Assembly (NCBI GenBank): GCA_015068525.1
Contig: SVKJ01000020.1
Span: forward strand, 1 to 26,219
Length of the DNA: 26,219 bases
Direction of reading: 5' to 3'
DNA from: Oscillospiraceae bacterium
Lineage (GTDB): Bacteria > Bacillota > Clostridia > UMGS1840 > HGM11507
Part shown: in pieces, positions 8,550 through 15,325 of the stretch
Layout: the number at the start of each line of letters is the position of its first letter
Position numbering within the stretch: the stretch's first letter is position 1
Program-made: the position numbers and the translations under genes
The notes under the pieces: generated by a model
The model's database searches: none
Told to the model about the DNA's origin: nothing
The model's input: the letters and a program-made list of their open reading frames with translations, nothing else

Positions 8550-9747
8550 AAAAATTTACTTTGATATTATATTAAATACAATAGCATACTCTTTGCCTAT
8601 CTTGGCAAAACAAATTTTTGTATTACCATACTTAAGCCAGACTATGAGTGCGGAAAACTATGGCTTGGTTATTGCTATAATATCTTTATTAAATGTGTTG
8701 CCACACTTACTGGGACTGACTCTTAATAACATTCGTCTTATTTATAACAAGGATAAAAGCAATGAAAATTTAGATGGGAATTTTACATATCTTGTTCTAT
8801 GCAGTTGTATTGTTGATGTTGTATTTGTAGTTTGTTCTGCAAAGTTCTATTTAAAAATAAGCGATGTTGGAACTCTTTTATCAACAATTATATTATCTTT
8901 GGTATGGCTTGTCAGAGAATATTATATTGTATCATTTAGACTTGAACTAAATTTTAAACGAGTACTTATTAATAATTGCTTAATGTTTGGCGGTTTCCTT
9001 GTTGGGTTATTAGTTTATAACTATCTTAAAAATTGGTTTGCTATCTATCTCTTAGCGTATGGAATTAGTCTGATATATGTATTTTTGCATACATCGTTAT
9101 ATAAGGCGAAACCAAAGAGAACGTCTGATTTTAAGAAAATTACAAAAGACAGTTTGATTTTATTTCTATCAAATATATTGGATGCAGGGTTAAATAATTT
9201 TGATAAACTACTGATTTATCCTATTTTAGGCGGGGCAGCGGTATCAATATATTTTGCTTCGTCAGTATATACAAAAATTATTTCTCTGTTGGTTGGCCCT
9301 GCGACAAGCGTAATTCTTAGTTATGTCGCAAAAAGTGGCAAACAATCAGCTAAGAAGTTTTTTGGCATGTTATTTTTAGGATGTGGGATTGGAACTGTAG
9401 GATATATTATATGTGTTTCCATAGGAGAGTTTGTTCTTAGTATGTTATATCCCGATTTCGTGAGCGAAGCTTTAAAATATATTTGGCTTACATCAGCAAC
9501 GGCTATGTTAGTTGTAATAAGAGGAATGATAAGACCTTATGTTTTATGTTTTTATAAAATGTCACTTCAGTTAACAGTAGCGATTGTAGGTGCAGTTTCT
9601 TATATTGTAATTATATTGCTGTTTATTAATACTTATCATATATATGCAATTTGCGTTGCAACTGTAGTTGCTGAGTTTGTTAAGTTATTATTAATGATTG
9701 TTGTGTATATACTATCATTTAGAAAGGTAAAAAATACAAATGAATGA
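8536..9747 (+). CDS. Wzx-like polysaccharide flippase
   Basis: A 403-residue integral membrane protein of the polysaccharide transporter/MOP superfamily, expected to flip undecaprenyl-linked repeat units across the membrane. About twelve hydrophobic segments span most of its length. Family-like features are 'LAKQIFVLPYLSQTMSAENYG' near the N-terminus, where 'Y(L/I)...L....(Y/F)G' is typical, and 'LSNILDAGLNNFDKLLIYPIL' in the middle, matching the 'lD..li...lg...G.Y' signature. The ATG lies 5 nt after GGGAG (8526-8530), inside the end of the polymerase gene, so the two are probably translationally coupled. It overlaps the following gene by 8 nt. Function is assigned from family and context, and the exact substrate is unknown. 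Confidence 0.9.
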   Translation: MIKIKKIYFDIILNTIAYSLPILAKQIFVLPYLSQTMSAENYGLVIAIISLLNVLPHLLGLTLNNIRLIYNKDKSNENLDGNFTYLVLCSCIVDVVFVVCSAKFYLKISDVGTLLSTIILSLVWLVREYYIVSFRLELNFKRVLINNCLMFGGFLVGLLVYNYLKNWFAIYLLAYGISLIYVFLHTSLYKAKPKRTSDFKKITKDSLILFLSNILDAGLNNFDKLLIYPILGGAAVSIYFASSVYTKIISLLVGPATSVILSYVAKSGKQSAKKFFGMLFLGCGIGTVGYIICVSIGEFVLSMLYPDFVSEALKYIWLTSATAMLVVIRGMIRPYVLCFYKMSLQLTVAIVGAVSYIVIILLFINTYHIYAICVATVVAEFVKLLLMIVVYILSFRKVKNTNE

Positions 9748-10864
9748 AAAAAATATGCGTCTGATTGAGATCCTTAAAAAAATCGTTATAGATGGGAAAA
9801 AAGATTTAAATATTGTTATAGACGAAGAAATTCTTTTATTAGCAAAAAATCATAATCTTCTAAATATACTAAAATCATATATAAGTAATGATTTTTGTCC
9901 GGATGTCATTCTTGAATCATATATTAAGAGCATTTTTACTTCTTTAGTTATTGATGCAAGGCAACAGAAAGAATTGCAGTTAATTAAGGATAAATTTAAT
10001 GAGTTTAAGATACCGTTCATGCCTATAAAGGGTGCGGTTATTAAAAAAATATATCCGTCTTCTGATATGCGTATGAGTAGTGATATAGACATATTAGTTA
10101 AGGAAAATGATTATCCACGAATTGAATTGATAATGGAAGGATTAGGATTTAATCTAAAAAACAAATCTCATGCAGTTCATAGTGTCTTTATTAAAAATGG
10201 TGTAGTTATAGAGATTCATAAAAAACTTTTTTCGAATAATATGATAAAAAGTAATTTTTACAATGATATATGGGGAAATTCTGTAAATATAAATAAATTT
10301 GAGTATCAAATGTCAATTGATGATACATATATATATTTACTTATGCATATTGCAAAACATATGAAAAAAGGTGGAATAGGAATAAAACATTTTCTTGATA
10401 TTTATTTATATATAAGAAAATACGAGAAAGAAATAAATTGGGATTATGTTGAAGAGATATTAAAAAAAGAAGAATTAGATATTTTTCAAAACAACGTAAA
10501 ATCGTTATTACGATTTTGGTTTTGTGAAGAAAGTCCAAGCCAAACGATAAAAATTTTAAGTGATTTTGTGATTAGCGGTGGCAGTTATGGAACTTTAAGA
10601 AACACATATGTTTCAAAGTTATCATTTGCAAAAAAATCCAAAGTGATATTTATAGTTAACAGACTATTTCCACCTAGAGAGTATATGAAAAGCATATATC
10701 CTGAAATAGGAAATAAAAAGTGCCTTTTGTATTTTTGGATAAAAAGAATTGCAAAAAAAATCACGTCCTCAAATAAAATATCTGATGAAACAAAAATCAT
10801 TGCAGAAATCAAAAAAACAGATGTAGAATATTATTTGGACTTTCAAAGGAATATAGGATTATAG
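9740..10864 (+). CDS. PF14907-type nucleotidyltransferase-fold protein
   Basis: A 374-residue protein resembling the uncharacterised nucleotidyltransferase family PF14907, which is common in polysaccharide clusters and near lasso-type peptide genes. The supporting segment is 'FMPIKGAVIKKIYP' followed by 'DMRMSSDIDILVKENDY', giving the pattern K-G...R.S.D-I-D that places two metal-binding aspartates in a pol-beta-like active site. 'VVIEIHKKLF' is the third conserved block. 'HIAKHMKKGGIGIKHFLDIY' matches the family's 'H...H......l.dl' helix. No membrane segment is visible. The substrate is not known for the family, and a role in modifying the glycan is only suggested by position. It overlaps the flippase gene by 8 nt. 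Confidence 0.8.
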   Translation: MNEKNMRLIEILKKIVIDGKKDLNIVIDEEILLLAKNHNLLNILKSYISNDFCPDVILESYIKSIFTSLVIDARQQKELQLIKDKFNEFKIPFMPIKGAVIKKIYPSSDMRMSSDIDILVKENDYPRIELIMEGLGFNLKNKSHAVHSVFIKNGVVIEIHKKLFSNNMIKSNFYNDIWGNSVNINKFEYQMSIDDTYIYLLMHIAKHMKKGGIGIKHFLDIYLYIRKYEKEINWDYVEEILKKEELDIFQNNVKSLLRFWFCEESPSQTIKILSDFVISGGSYGTLRNTYVSKLSFAKKSKVIFIVNRLFPPREYMKSIYPEIGNKKCLLYFWIKRIAKKITSSNKISDETKIIAEIKKTDVEYYLDFQRNIGL

Positions 10865-10913
10865 AAATTGCCTAAAATAAAATTCTTTTAAGGGTATAGA
10901 AGGGAGAAAACCA

Positions 10914-11309
10914 ATGAAAAGAGTAATAACTTATGGAACTTTTGATTTATTGCATTACGGGCATATTAACTTGTTAAAGAGAGCAAAGGAATTGGGAGAT
11001 TATTTAGTTGTAGTATTATCAACGGATGAATTTAACTGGAATGAAAAGCAGAAAAAATGTTACTTTTCATACGAACAAAGGAAAGCATTACTTGAATCAA
11101 TCAGATATGTTGACTTAGTCATTCCGGAGGAAAACTGGGAACAGAAAAAAACTGATGTACACGAATATCATATTGATACTTTTGTAATGGGGGATGACTG
11201 GAAAGGAAAGTTTGATTTCCTAAAAGAAGAAGGAGTTGAAGTTGTATATCTTCCAAGAACTCCTGAAATAAGTACAACTCAAATAAAAAATGACCTTAAT
11301 AAAAAATAA
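10914..11309 (+). CDS. tagD: Glycerol-3-phosphate cytidylyltransferase
   Basis: A 131-residue enzyme making CDP-glycerol from CTP and sn-glycerol 3-phosphate in the cytoplasm. Seen: 'YGTFDLLHYGHINLL' with the nucleotide-binding HYGH at residues 14-17, 'LVVVLSTDEFNW' and 'CYFSYEQRKALLESIRYVD', 'VMGDDWKGKFDFL', and a C-terminal 'RTPEISTTQIK' corresponding to the RTxGISTT signature, with glycine replaced by glutamate. The length matches Bacillus TagD. No TagB/TagF polymerase accompanies it, so CDP-glycerol is more likely used for decoration, possibly by the LicD-family protein at 5611-6426, than for polyglycerol phosphate (inference). The ribosome binding site GGGAG lies at 10901-10905. Confidence 0.95.
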   Translation: MKRVITYGTFDLLHYGHINLLKRAKELGDYLVVVLSTDEFNWNEKQKKCYFSYEQRKALLESIRYVDLVIPEENWEQKKTDVHEYHIDTFVMGDDWKGKFDFLKEEGVEVVYLPRTPEISTTQIKNDLNKK

Positions 11310-11331
11310 TTATATTAGGAGACAGTTCGGT

Positions 11332-12366
11332 ATGATTACATGCGAAAAAACAACTAATGATAAATTACAAACTTGCAATTTTGTAAAATGCATTCTTATG
11401 ATGACGGTTGTTTTATATCACAGTATTTTGTTTTGGAATGGAAATTGGTTTTCAGAAGTTGAAAAAGTAGCAATAGAGTCAAATGTTTTGAAAATATTTT
11501 CAGAGTGGCTTAATACTTTCCATATATATGCTTTCACATTAGTCTCAGGATATATTTTTACATATATAAAATTAGAAAAAGGTGGATATAGCAATTTTAG
11601 AGATTTTCTAATAAACAAATTTTCTAGATTGATAGTTCCGTATATATTTATATTGGTTGTGTGGGTTGCTCCAATTGGTATATATATATTCAATTACAAT
11701 ACAAATACTATTATATCAAAGTATGTTTTGGGAACAGGACCAAATCAGTTATGGTTTCTTTTAATGTTGTTTAATGTTTTTATTATATCTTTTTTTATGA
11801 TTGAATTTTGGGCTAAACATATAGTAGGTGGATTGCTAGTTGCATTGTGCTTTTATGGAATTGGAATGGTATTGCCTGATTACTTTATGTTAAGTAGCAC
11901 ATTTAGATTTTTATTGTTCTTTTGGCTGGGATTTTATTTGCGTTATAATAAAGATTCTATTATATGGAAAATACCATCAATAATTTTGTTAGGAATAAAT
12001 TTGACGTTATTTGCTATAGATTGTTTATTTACATCACAGCATATAATATTTAAATTGTTATTGCTTGTTTTCAAACTGACAAATCAAGTTGTTGGAGCTG
12101 TGGCTGCTTTTATTGTTATAGGTAGAATCGGAGAAAAACTTAAATTAAATAATAGAGTATATAAATTTATAAGTGACAAAAGTATGATTGTATATATGTT
12201 TCATCAACAGTTTATATATTTTACAATAAAAATGTTTAATGGAAATATAAATCCATTTATTCATGCAGGAATAAATTTTATTATTTCATTTTCTTTATCG
12301 TTAATTCTAGCATGTTTATTCAGCAAGTCGAGAATTATAAGTAAACTGTTAGGACAACGAACATAA
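11332..12366 (+). CDS. Membrane acyltransferase (Acyltransferase_3 family)
   Basis: A 344-residue integral membrane acyltransferase of the PF01757 type, expected to O-acetylate or otherwise acylate the glycan using a cytoplasmic acyl donor. Around ten hydrophobic segments are visible. The N-terminal 'FVKCILMMTVVLYHSILFW' carries the conserved histidine of the first membrane helix. 'NTFHIYAFTLVSGYIF' and 'LINKFSRLIVPYIF' are the usual second and third conserved blocks (F....SG..., R..P....). 'SMIVYMFHQQFIYF' is the late conserved histidine segment. An in-frame ATG at 11290 would overlap tagD. The start at 11332 is chosen because TAGGAG at 11316-11321 precedes it by about 10 nt and the product then begins like its relatives. 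Confidence 0.9.
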   Translation: MITCEKTTNDKLQTCNFVKCILMMTVVLYHSILFWNGNWFSEVEKVAIESNVLKIFSEWLNTFHIYAFTLVSGYIFTYIKLEKGGYSNFRDFLINKFSRLIVPYIFILVVWVAPIGIYIFNYNTNTIISKYVLGTGPNQLWFLLMLFNVFIISFFMIEFWAKHIVGGLLVALCFYGIGMVLPDYFMLSSTFRFLLFFWLGFYLRYNKDSIIWKIPSIILLGINLTLFAIDCLFTSQHIIFKLLLLVFKLTNQVVGAVAAFIVIGRIGEKLKLNNRVYKFISDKSMIVYMFHQQFIYFTIKMFNGNINPFIHAGINFIISFSLSLILACLFSKSRIISKLLGQRT

Positions 12367-12407
12367 ATGAAATTTTATATATAAAAATAAATAAAGAGGT
12401 ATTTAAA

Positions 12408-13730
12408 ATGTCACTTTACGAAAAACTAATAAAAAAAGAAGAAAAATTATCACTGGTTGGCCTTGGCTATGTTGGTATGCCGATAGCTATTGCTTTTGCA
12501 AAAAAAGGAATAGATGTTATAGGTTTTGACCTTAACACGCAAAAGATCGAATTGTACAAGTCAGGCATTGATCCTACAAACGAAGTTGGGGATGAAGAAA
12601 TTAAAAAATCGACAGTTGATTTTACTTATGACGAAAATAAACTTAAAGAATCAAAATTTCATATTGTAGCAGTTCCAACACCTGTTAATCAGGACCATAC
12701 TCCTGACCTTGCCCCTGTTATCCGCGCAAGTGAAATTGTGGGAAGAAATTTAGTAAAAGGCGCAATAGTTGTTTATGAATCAACTGTTTATCCTGGTGTT
12801 ACTGAAGATGTTTGCGTGCCCATACTTGAAAAAGAATCAGGATTAAAATGCGGTGTTGATTTTAAAGTTGGTTATTCTCCTGAGAGAATAAACCCGGGCG
12901 ATAAAATTCACAGACTTGAAAACATCACAAAAATAGTATCAGGAATGGATGAAGAATCCTTAAAAATTATTAAAGAAGTTTATGATATTGTTATTGAGGT
13001 TGGTACATATCCTGTTTCAACAATTAAAACAGCAGAAGCAATCAAAGTTGTTGAAAACAGTCAGCGAGACATAAATATTGCCTTTGTAAACGAACTTGCA
13101 ATGGTATTTGACAAAATGGGCATCGATACCAATGAAGTAGTTGACGGAATGAATACTAAATGGAATGCTCTTGGTTTTAGGCCTGGTCTTGTTGGCGGTC
13201 ATTGTATTGGAGTTGACCCTTACTACTTTACTTATGAAGCAGAAAAATTAGGTTATCATAGCCAGATAATCTTAAACGGTCGTATCGTAAATGACGGTAT
13301 GGGTAAATTTGTTGCAGAAGCGGCAATTAAAGAAATGATAAATGCGGGAAAAGCACCTAAAAAGTCAAAGGTTGTTATTTTAGGTTTAACATTTAAAGAA
13401 GATTGCCCTGATACCCGTAACAGTAAAGTTGACGACATTATTAAGCATCTTAACATTTATGGAATCACACCATTAGTTGTTGACCCATGTGCAAATGAAA
13501 GAGATGCTATGCATGAATATGGTGTTACTTTAACTGAACTTAAAGATATAAAAGATGCAGATTGTGTTATTGTTGCAGTTGCACATAAAGAATTTAAGGC
13601 GCTTAAACTTAATGATATAAAAGCCTTATTTAAAGATTGCAATGATGACGAAAAGGTATTGATAGATGTAAAAGGATTATATAAAGTTTCTGAACTTAAA
13701 GAGTCAGGAATGAGATTTTGGAGATTGTAA
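12408..13730 (+). CDS. Nucleotide-sugar 6-dehydrogenase (WbpA/TviB-type)
   Basis: A 440-residue NAD-dependent UDP-sugar dehydrogenase that oxidises C6 of a UDP-N-acetylhexosamine to the uronic acid. Seen: the Rossmann motif 'SLVGLGYVGMPIA' at about residues 14-26; 'VAVPTPVNQDHTPDL'; 'YESTVYPGVTED'; the central-domain motif 'KTAEAIKVVENSQRDINIA'; the catalytic cysteine C266 in 'LVGGHCIGVDPYY'; and the C-terminal domain 'VVILGLTFKEDCPDTRNSKV'. The 'GGHCIGVDPYY' wording is typical of the WbpA/TviB/WecC branch rather than UDP-glucose dehydrogenase. UDP-GlcNAc is the likelier substrate, but ManNAc or GalNAc forms cannot be excluded. It is the last gene of the polysaccharide operon. No rho-independent terminator follows directly; hairpin array 2 does. 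Confidence 0.93.
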   Translation: MSLYEKLIKKEEKLSLVGLGYVGMPIAIAFAKKGIDVIGFDLNTQKIELYKSGIDPTNEVGDEEIKKSTVDFTYDENKLKESKFHIVAVPTPVNQDHTPDLAPVIRASEIVGRNLVKGAIVVYESTVYPGVTEDVCVPILEKESGLKCGVDFKVGYSPERINPGDKIHRLENITKIVSGMDEESLKIIKEVYDIVIEVGTYPVSTIKTAEAIKVVENSQRDINIAFVNELAMVFDKMGIDTNEVVDGMNTKWNALGFRPGLVGGHCIGVDPYYFTYEAEKLGYHSQIILNGRIVNDGMGKFVAEAAIKEMINAGKAPKKSKVVILGLTFKEDCPDTRNSKVDDIIKHLNIYGITPLVVDPCANERDAMHEYGVTLTELKDIKDADCVIVAVAHKEFKALKLNDIKALFKDCNDDEKVLIDVKGLYKVSELKESGMRFWRL

Positions 13731-13733
13731 ACC

Positions 13734-13878
13734 TTTCGCAAAAAACGCGAAAAAATAACGATGAATTTTAGGGACGTTTAATTCAATTCAAATTGAATTG
13801 AAAATGAATTGACGATCTTTCGTCATGAATTGATGTTTAAAAATATCATGAATTGAAATTCTTTGAATTTCGTTAAGG
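13734..13878. repeat. Tandem hairpin array 2 (linker ATGAATT)
   Basis: This directly follows the dehydrogenase stop codon. A first hairpin has stem TTTCGC/GCGAAA (13734-13739 with 13747-13752). After a less regular stretch there is a perfect 10-bp inverted repeat centred on A13792 (13782-13802). Three regular units follow, each introduced by the linker ATGAATT (13804-13810, 13825-13831, 13848-13854). Their hairpins are GACGA/TCGTC (13811-13824), GATGTT pairing with AATATC through one G-U (13832-13847), and GAAATTC/GAATTTC with a TTT loop (13855-13871). Each stem starts GA and ends TC with a variable, complementary interior. The array ends with GTTAAGG (13872-13878), the same heptamer that ends array 3. 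No U-tract is present on the plus strand. Confidence 0.8.
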
Positions 13879-13916
13879 TAAGAAAAATCACAAAAGACAA
13901 GAGGGGTGTTTTTTTA

Positions 13917-14063
13917 ATGAAGAAGTACATAAAGCCAAAGATAGATATTGTATCTATCAGGGCGAGTGAGGATATATCAGGGCTTGCGGACTGGCTGGAG
14001 ACAGAAGAAGGCAAGATATATAAGAATGCAGGGATAGTGGTGTATGATGCATGTAGTGTTTGA
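13917..14063 (+). CDS. 48-residue peptide of unknown function
   Basis: A short open frame with ATG at 13917 about 9 nt after GAGGGGT (13901-13907), a convincing ribosome binding site. The upstream in-frame TTG (13863) lies in the hairpin array and is rejected. The product begins MKKYIKPKIDIVSIRASEDI, then has the glycine-containing junction 'SGLADWLETEEG', and ends in 'VVYDACSV' with a single cysteine. The lysine-rich 'MKKY.KP.I' start followed by an acidic stretch is shared by many short, unannotated clostridial proteins and by some leader-type ribosomal peptides. No modifying enzyme, transporter or protease gene is next to it, so no peptide-product role is claimed. The stop codon TGA (14061-14063) lies inside the first hairpin of array 3, so the last codons are part of that repeat. 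Confidence 0.6.
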   Translation: MKKYIKPKIDIVSIRASEDISGLADWLETEEGKIYKNAGIVVYDACSV

Positions 14064-14160
14064 ACATACGTTCAAACACAGTTATATTCGCTTTGCAGCG
14101 AGTTATATTTGCACCGCAAGTTTTATTGCTACGCAGTGGTATTGCCTTTGGCAGTTAAGG
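14054..14160. repeat. Tandem hairpin array 3 (linker GTTATATT)
   Basis: It starts within the end of the small peptide gene with a 9-bp hairpin, GTGTTTGAA (14056-14064) pairing with TTCAAACAC (14071-14079). Compact hairpins with linkers follow: linker GTTATATT (14081-14088), stem CGCT/AGCG with loop TTGC (14089-14100); linker GTTATATT (14102-14109), stem TTGC/GCAA with loop ACC around 14109-14119; a degenerate linker GTTTTATT (14120-14127), stem TGC/GCA with loop TAC; and then stem TGCC/GGCA with loop TTT, ending in GTTAAGG (14154-14160). Stems differ but stay self-complementary. Positions 14070-14130 recur identically at 15265-15325. Nothing else is evident in the rest of this gap up to about 14230. 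Confidence 0.8.
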
Positions 14161-14238
14161 AATAGAATTTGTAATGTATTTGAAGAATATTTATATTAAA
14201 ACAGGTTACACTATCTAATAAATATGAACACGTAAAAA

Positions 14239-14313
14239 TTGCGTATAAAATATTTTCAAAATACGCAAAAATTGCGTATTTCTATTGCGTTTTTCAATTT
14301 GTTATGATACAAT
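14239..14313 (+). promoter_or_regulatory. Promoter and operator cluster of mntA-hepT
   Basis: The likely promoter has -35 TTGCGT (14285-14290), a 17-nt spacer and -10 TACAAT (14308-14313), 20 nt before the GTG start. Upstream is a perfect palindrome, ATACGCAA (14261-14268) and TTGCGTAT (14272-14279), around AAA. A further TTGCGTAT lies at 14239-14246. The -35 box itself lies in a third plus-strand copy, TTGCGTTT (14285-14292). The direct copies start 33 and 13 nt apart. The downstream protein has an N-terminal helix-turn-helix, so autoregulation through these sites is a reasonable inference. GAGGTGA (14321-14327) is the ribosome binding site. Confidence 0.7.
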
Positions 14314-14332
14314 CATAATTGAGGTGATTAAA

Positions 14333-14803
14333 GTGACACTTAGAGAACTGCGAAAGCAGAAGAAAATGACGCAAGTTGAATGTGCCAGGTACCTTGGCAT
14401 ACCTATTCGTACCTATCAGAATTATGAAACTGATGTATCAAAATCCAATTCTATGAAGTATGCTTTTATGATGCAAAAATTACGCGAATATGGAATTGTT
14501 GATGAAATGCATGGAATTTTAAGCATTCAGCAAATAACTGATATTTGCAAAGAAGTTTTTTCAGAATTTGACATTGAATATTGTTATCTTTTTGGCTCGT
14601 ATGCAAAAGGTAAAGCGAATGAAGAAAGCGATATTGACCTTTTGATATCTACACCGATTACTGGGATGCGTTTTTATGATTTGGTTGAAGCGTTACGTGA
14701 CGGATTGAAAAAGAGAGTCGATGTGTTAAGCAGCGAACAGTTGAAAGAAAACATTGATTTGACAAATGAGATATTGAAAGATGGTGTAAAGATATATGGA
14801 TAA
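14333..14803 (+). CDS. mntA: MntA-type antitoxin nucleotidyltransferase with HTH domain
   Basis: A 156-residue protein made of two parts. Residues 2-35 ('LRELRKQKKMTQVECARYLG' onward) form an XRE-type helix-turn-helix. Residues 65-156 form a minimal nucleotidyltransferase with the family signature GSx10DxD seen exactly: G88-S89 in 'LFGSYAKG' and D100-I-D102. In MntA-HepT systems the MNT enzyme neutralises the HEPN RNase by transferring AMP to a tyrosine of its RX4HXY motif. Most MntA proteins are a bare MNT domain. Here a DNA-binding domain is fused, and a palindromic operator lies upstream. The GTG at 14333 is chosen over an upstream TTG (14285) because GAGGTGA lies 5 nt before it and the TTG sits in the -35 box. 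Its end overlaps hepT by 8 nt. Confidence 0.9.
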   Translation: MTLRELRKQKKMTQVECARYLGIPIRTYQNYETDVSKSNSMKYAFMMQKLREYGIVDEMHGILSIQQITDICKEVFSEFDIEYCYLFGSYAKGKANEESDIDLLISTPITGMRFYDLVEALRDGLKKRVDVLSSEQLKENIDLTNEILKDGVKIYG

Positions 14804-15140
14804 CAAAAAAGATAATTATTATTTTGTTAAAAAAATAATTACAGATTTGGATTTTATTTTTGAACATACAAAAGATTTAACACGGGAAGAACTTGAAAGA
14901 AACGAAATACTTATAGATTCAATTATGTTTAGGCTTATACAAGTTTCAGAGAATTCTAATAAGTTGTCTGACGAGTTTAAAGCATATTATAGTGAAATTC
15001 CATGGAGAGCAATCAAAGGTCTGCGAAACAGAATTGTACATGAATATGGCAATGTAGATTTAACTGTGATTTATGACACAGTAAAAAATGATATTTTCGA
15101 CCTGCTACGTGAACTTAAGAGTATTGTGGAGTATTTCTAA
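14796..15140 (+). CDS. hepT: HepT-type HEPN ribonuclease toxin
   Basis: A 114-residue all-helical HEPN-domain protein (PF01934), the toxic RNase of the MntA-HepT module. The catalytic and regulatory motif RX4HXY is visible as R77-N-R-I-V-H82-E-Y84 in 'GLRNRIVHEYG'. H82 and R77 are the expected RNase residues, and Y84 is the expected AMP-acceptor tyrosine by family knowledge. The upstream 'IMFRLIQVSENSNKLSDEF' and 'EIPWRAIKGLRN' match the conserved helices of the family. The start codon ATG overlaps the end of mntA, giving translational coupling. The length matches the family, and no truncation or loss of key residues is seen, so the pair appears intact. Confidence 0.93.
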   Translation: MDNKKDNYYFVKKIITDLDFIFEHTKDLTREELERNEILIDSIMFRLIQVSENSNKLSDEFKAYYSEIPWRAIKGLRNRIVHEYGNVDLTVIYDTVKNDIFDLLRELKSIVEYF

Positions 15141-15325
15141 AGTGAGAGTAAAATTTAATCAATGTGTAATTAAATAAATGTAAAGTGCAAAATGCAAAAT
15201 TAAATACATGTTAAAAATGGATAAAATTTATTCGTTCCAAACAATTTTTCCTATCCGTTTTAGTGTTCAAACACAGTTATATTCGCTTTGCAGCGAGTTA
15301 TATTTGCACCGCAAGTTTTATTGCT
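15141..15325. repeat. Spacer with second copy of array-3 repeat
   Basis: Positions 15141-15260 hold no gene. They contain a short imperfect direct repeat (ATTAAATAAATG near 15168, ATTAAATACATG near 15198) and a GTGCAAAATGCAAAAT motif. Positions 15265-15325 are identical over 61 bp to 14070-14130. Including the TAGTGT before it (15261-15266), this copy equals 14054-14130 with a 12-nt internal deletion that shortens the first hairpin symmetrically to stem GTGT/ACAC. The two copies lie 1195 bp apart and enclose the complete mntA-hepT module. Confidence 0.9.

Noticed and set aside
13734..13752. Intrinsic terminator of the polysaccharide operon
   Set aside because: The hairpin is followed by A-rich sequence, not a U-tract, on the plus strand. 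It fits better as the first unit of array 2.
13917..14063. RiPP precursor (lasso or similar)
   Set aside because: The leader-like start is suggestive, but no maturation enzyme, protease or exporter is encoded in the surrounding genes.
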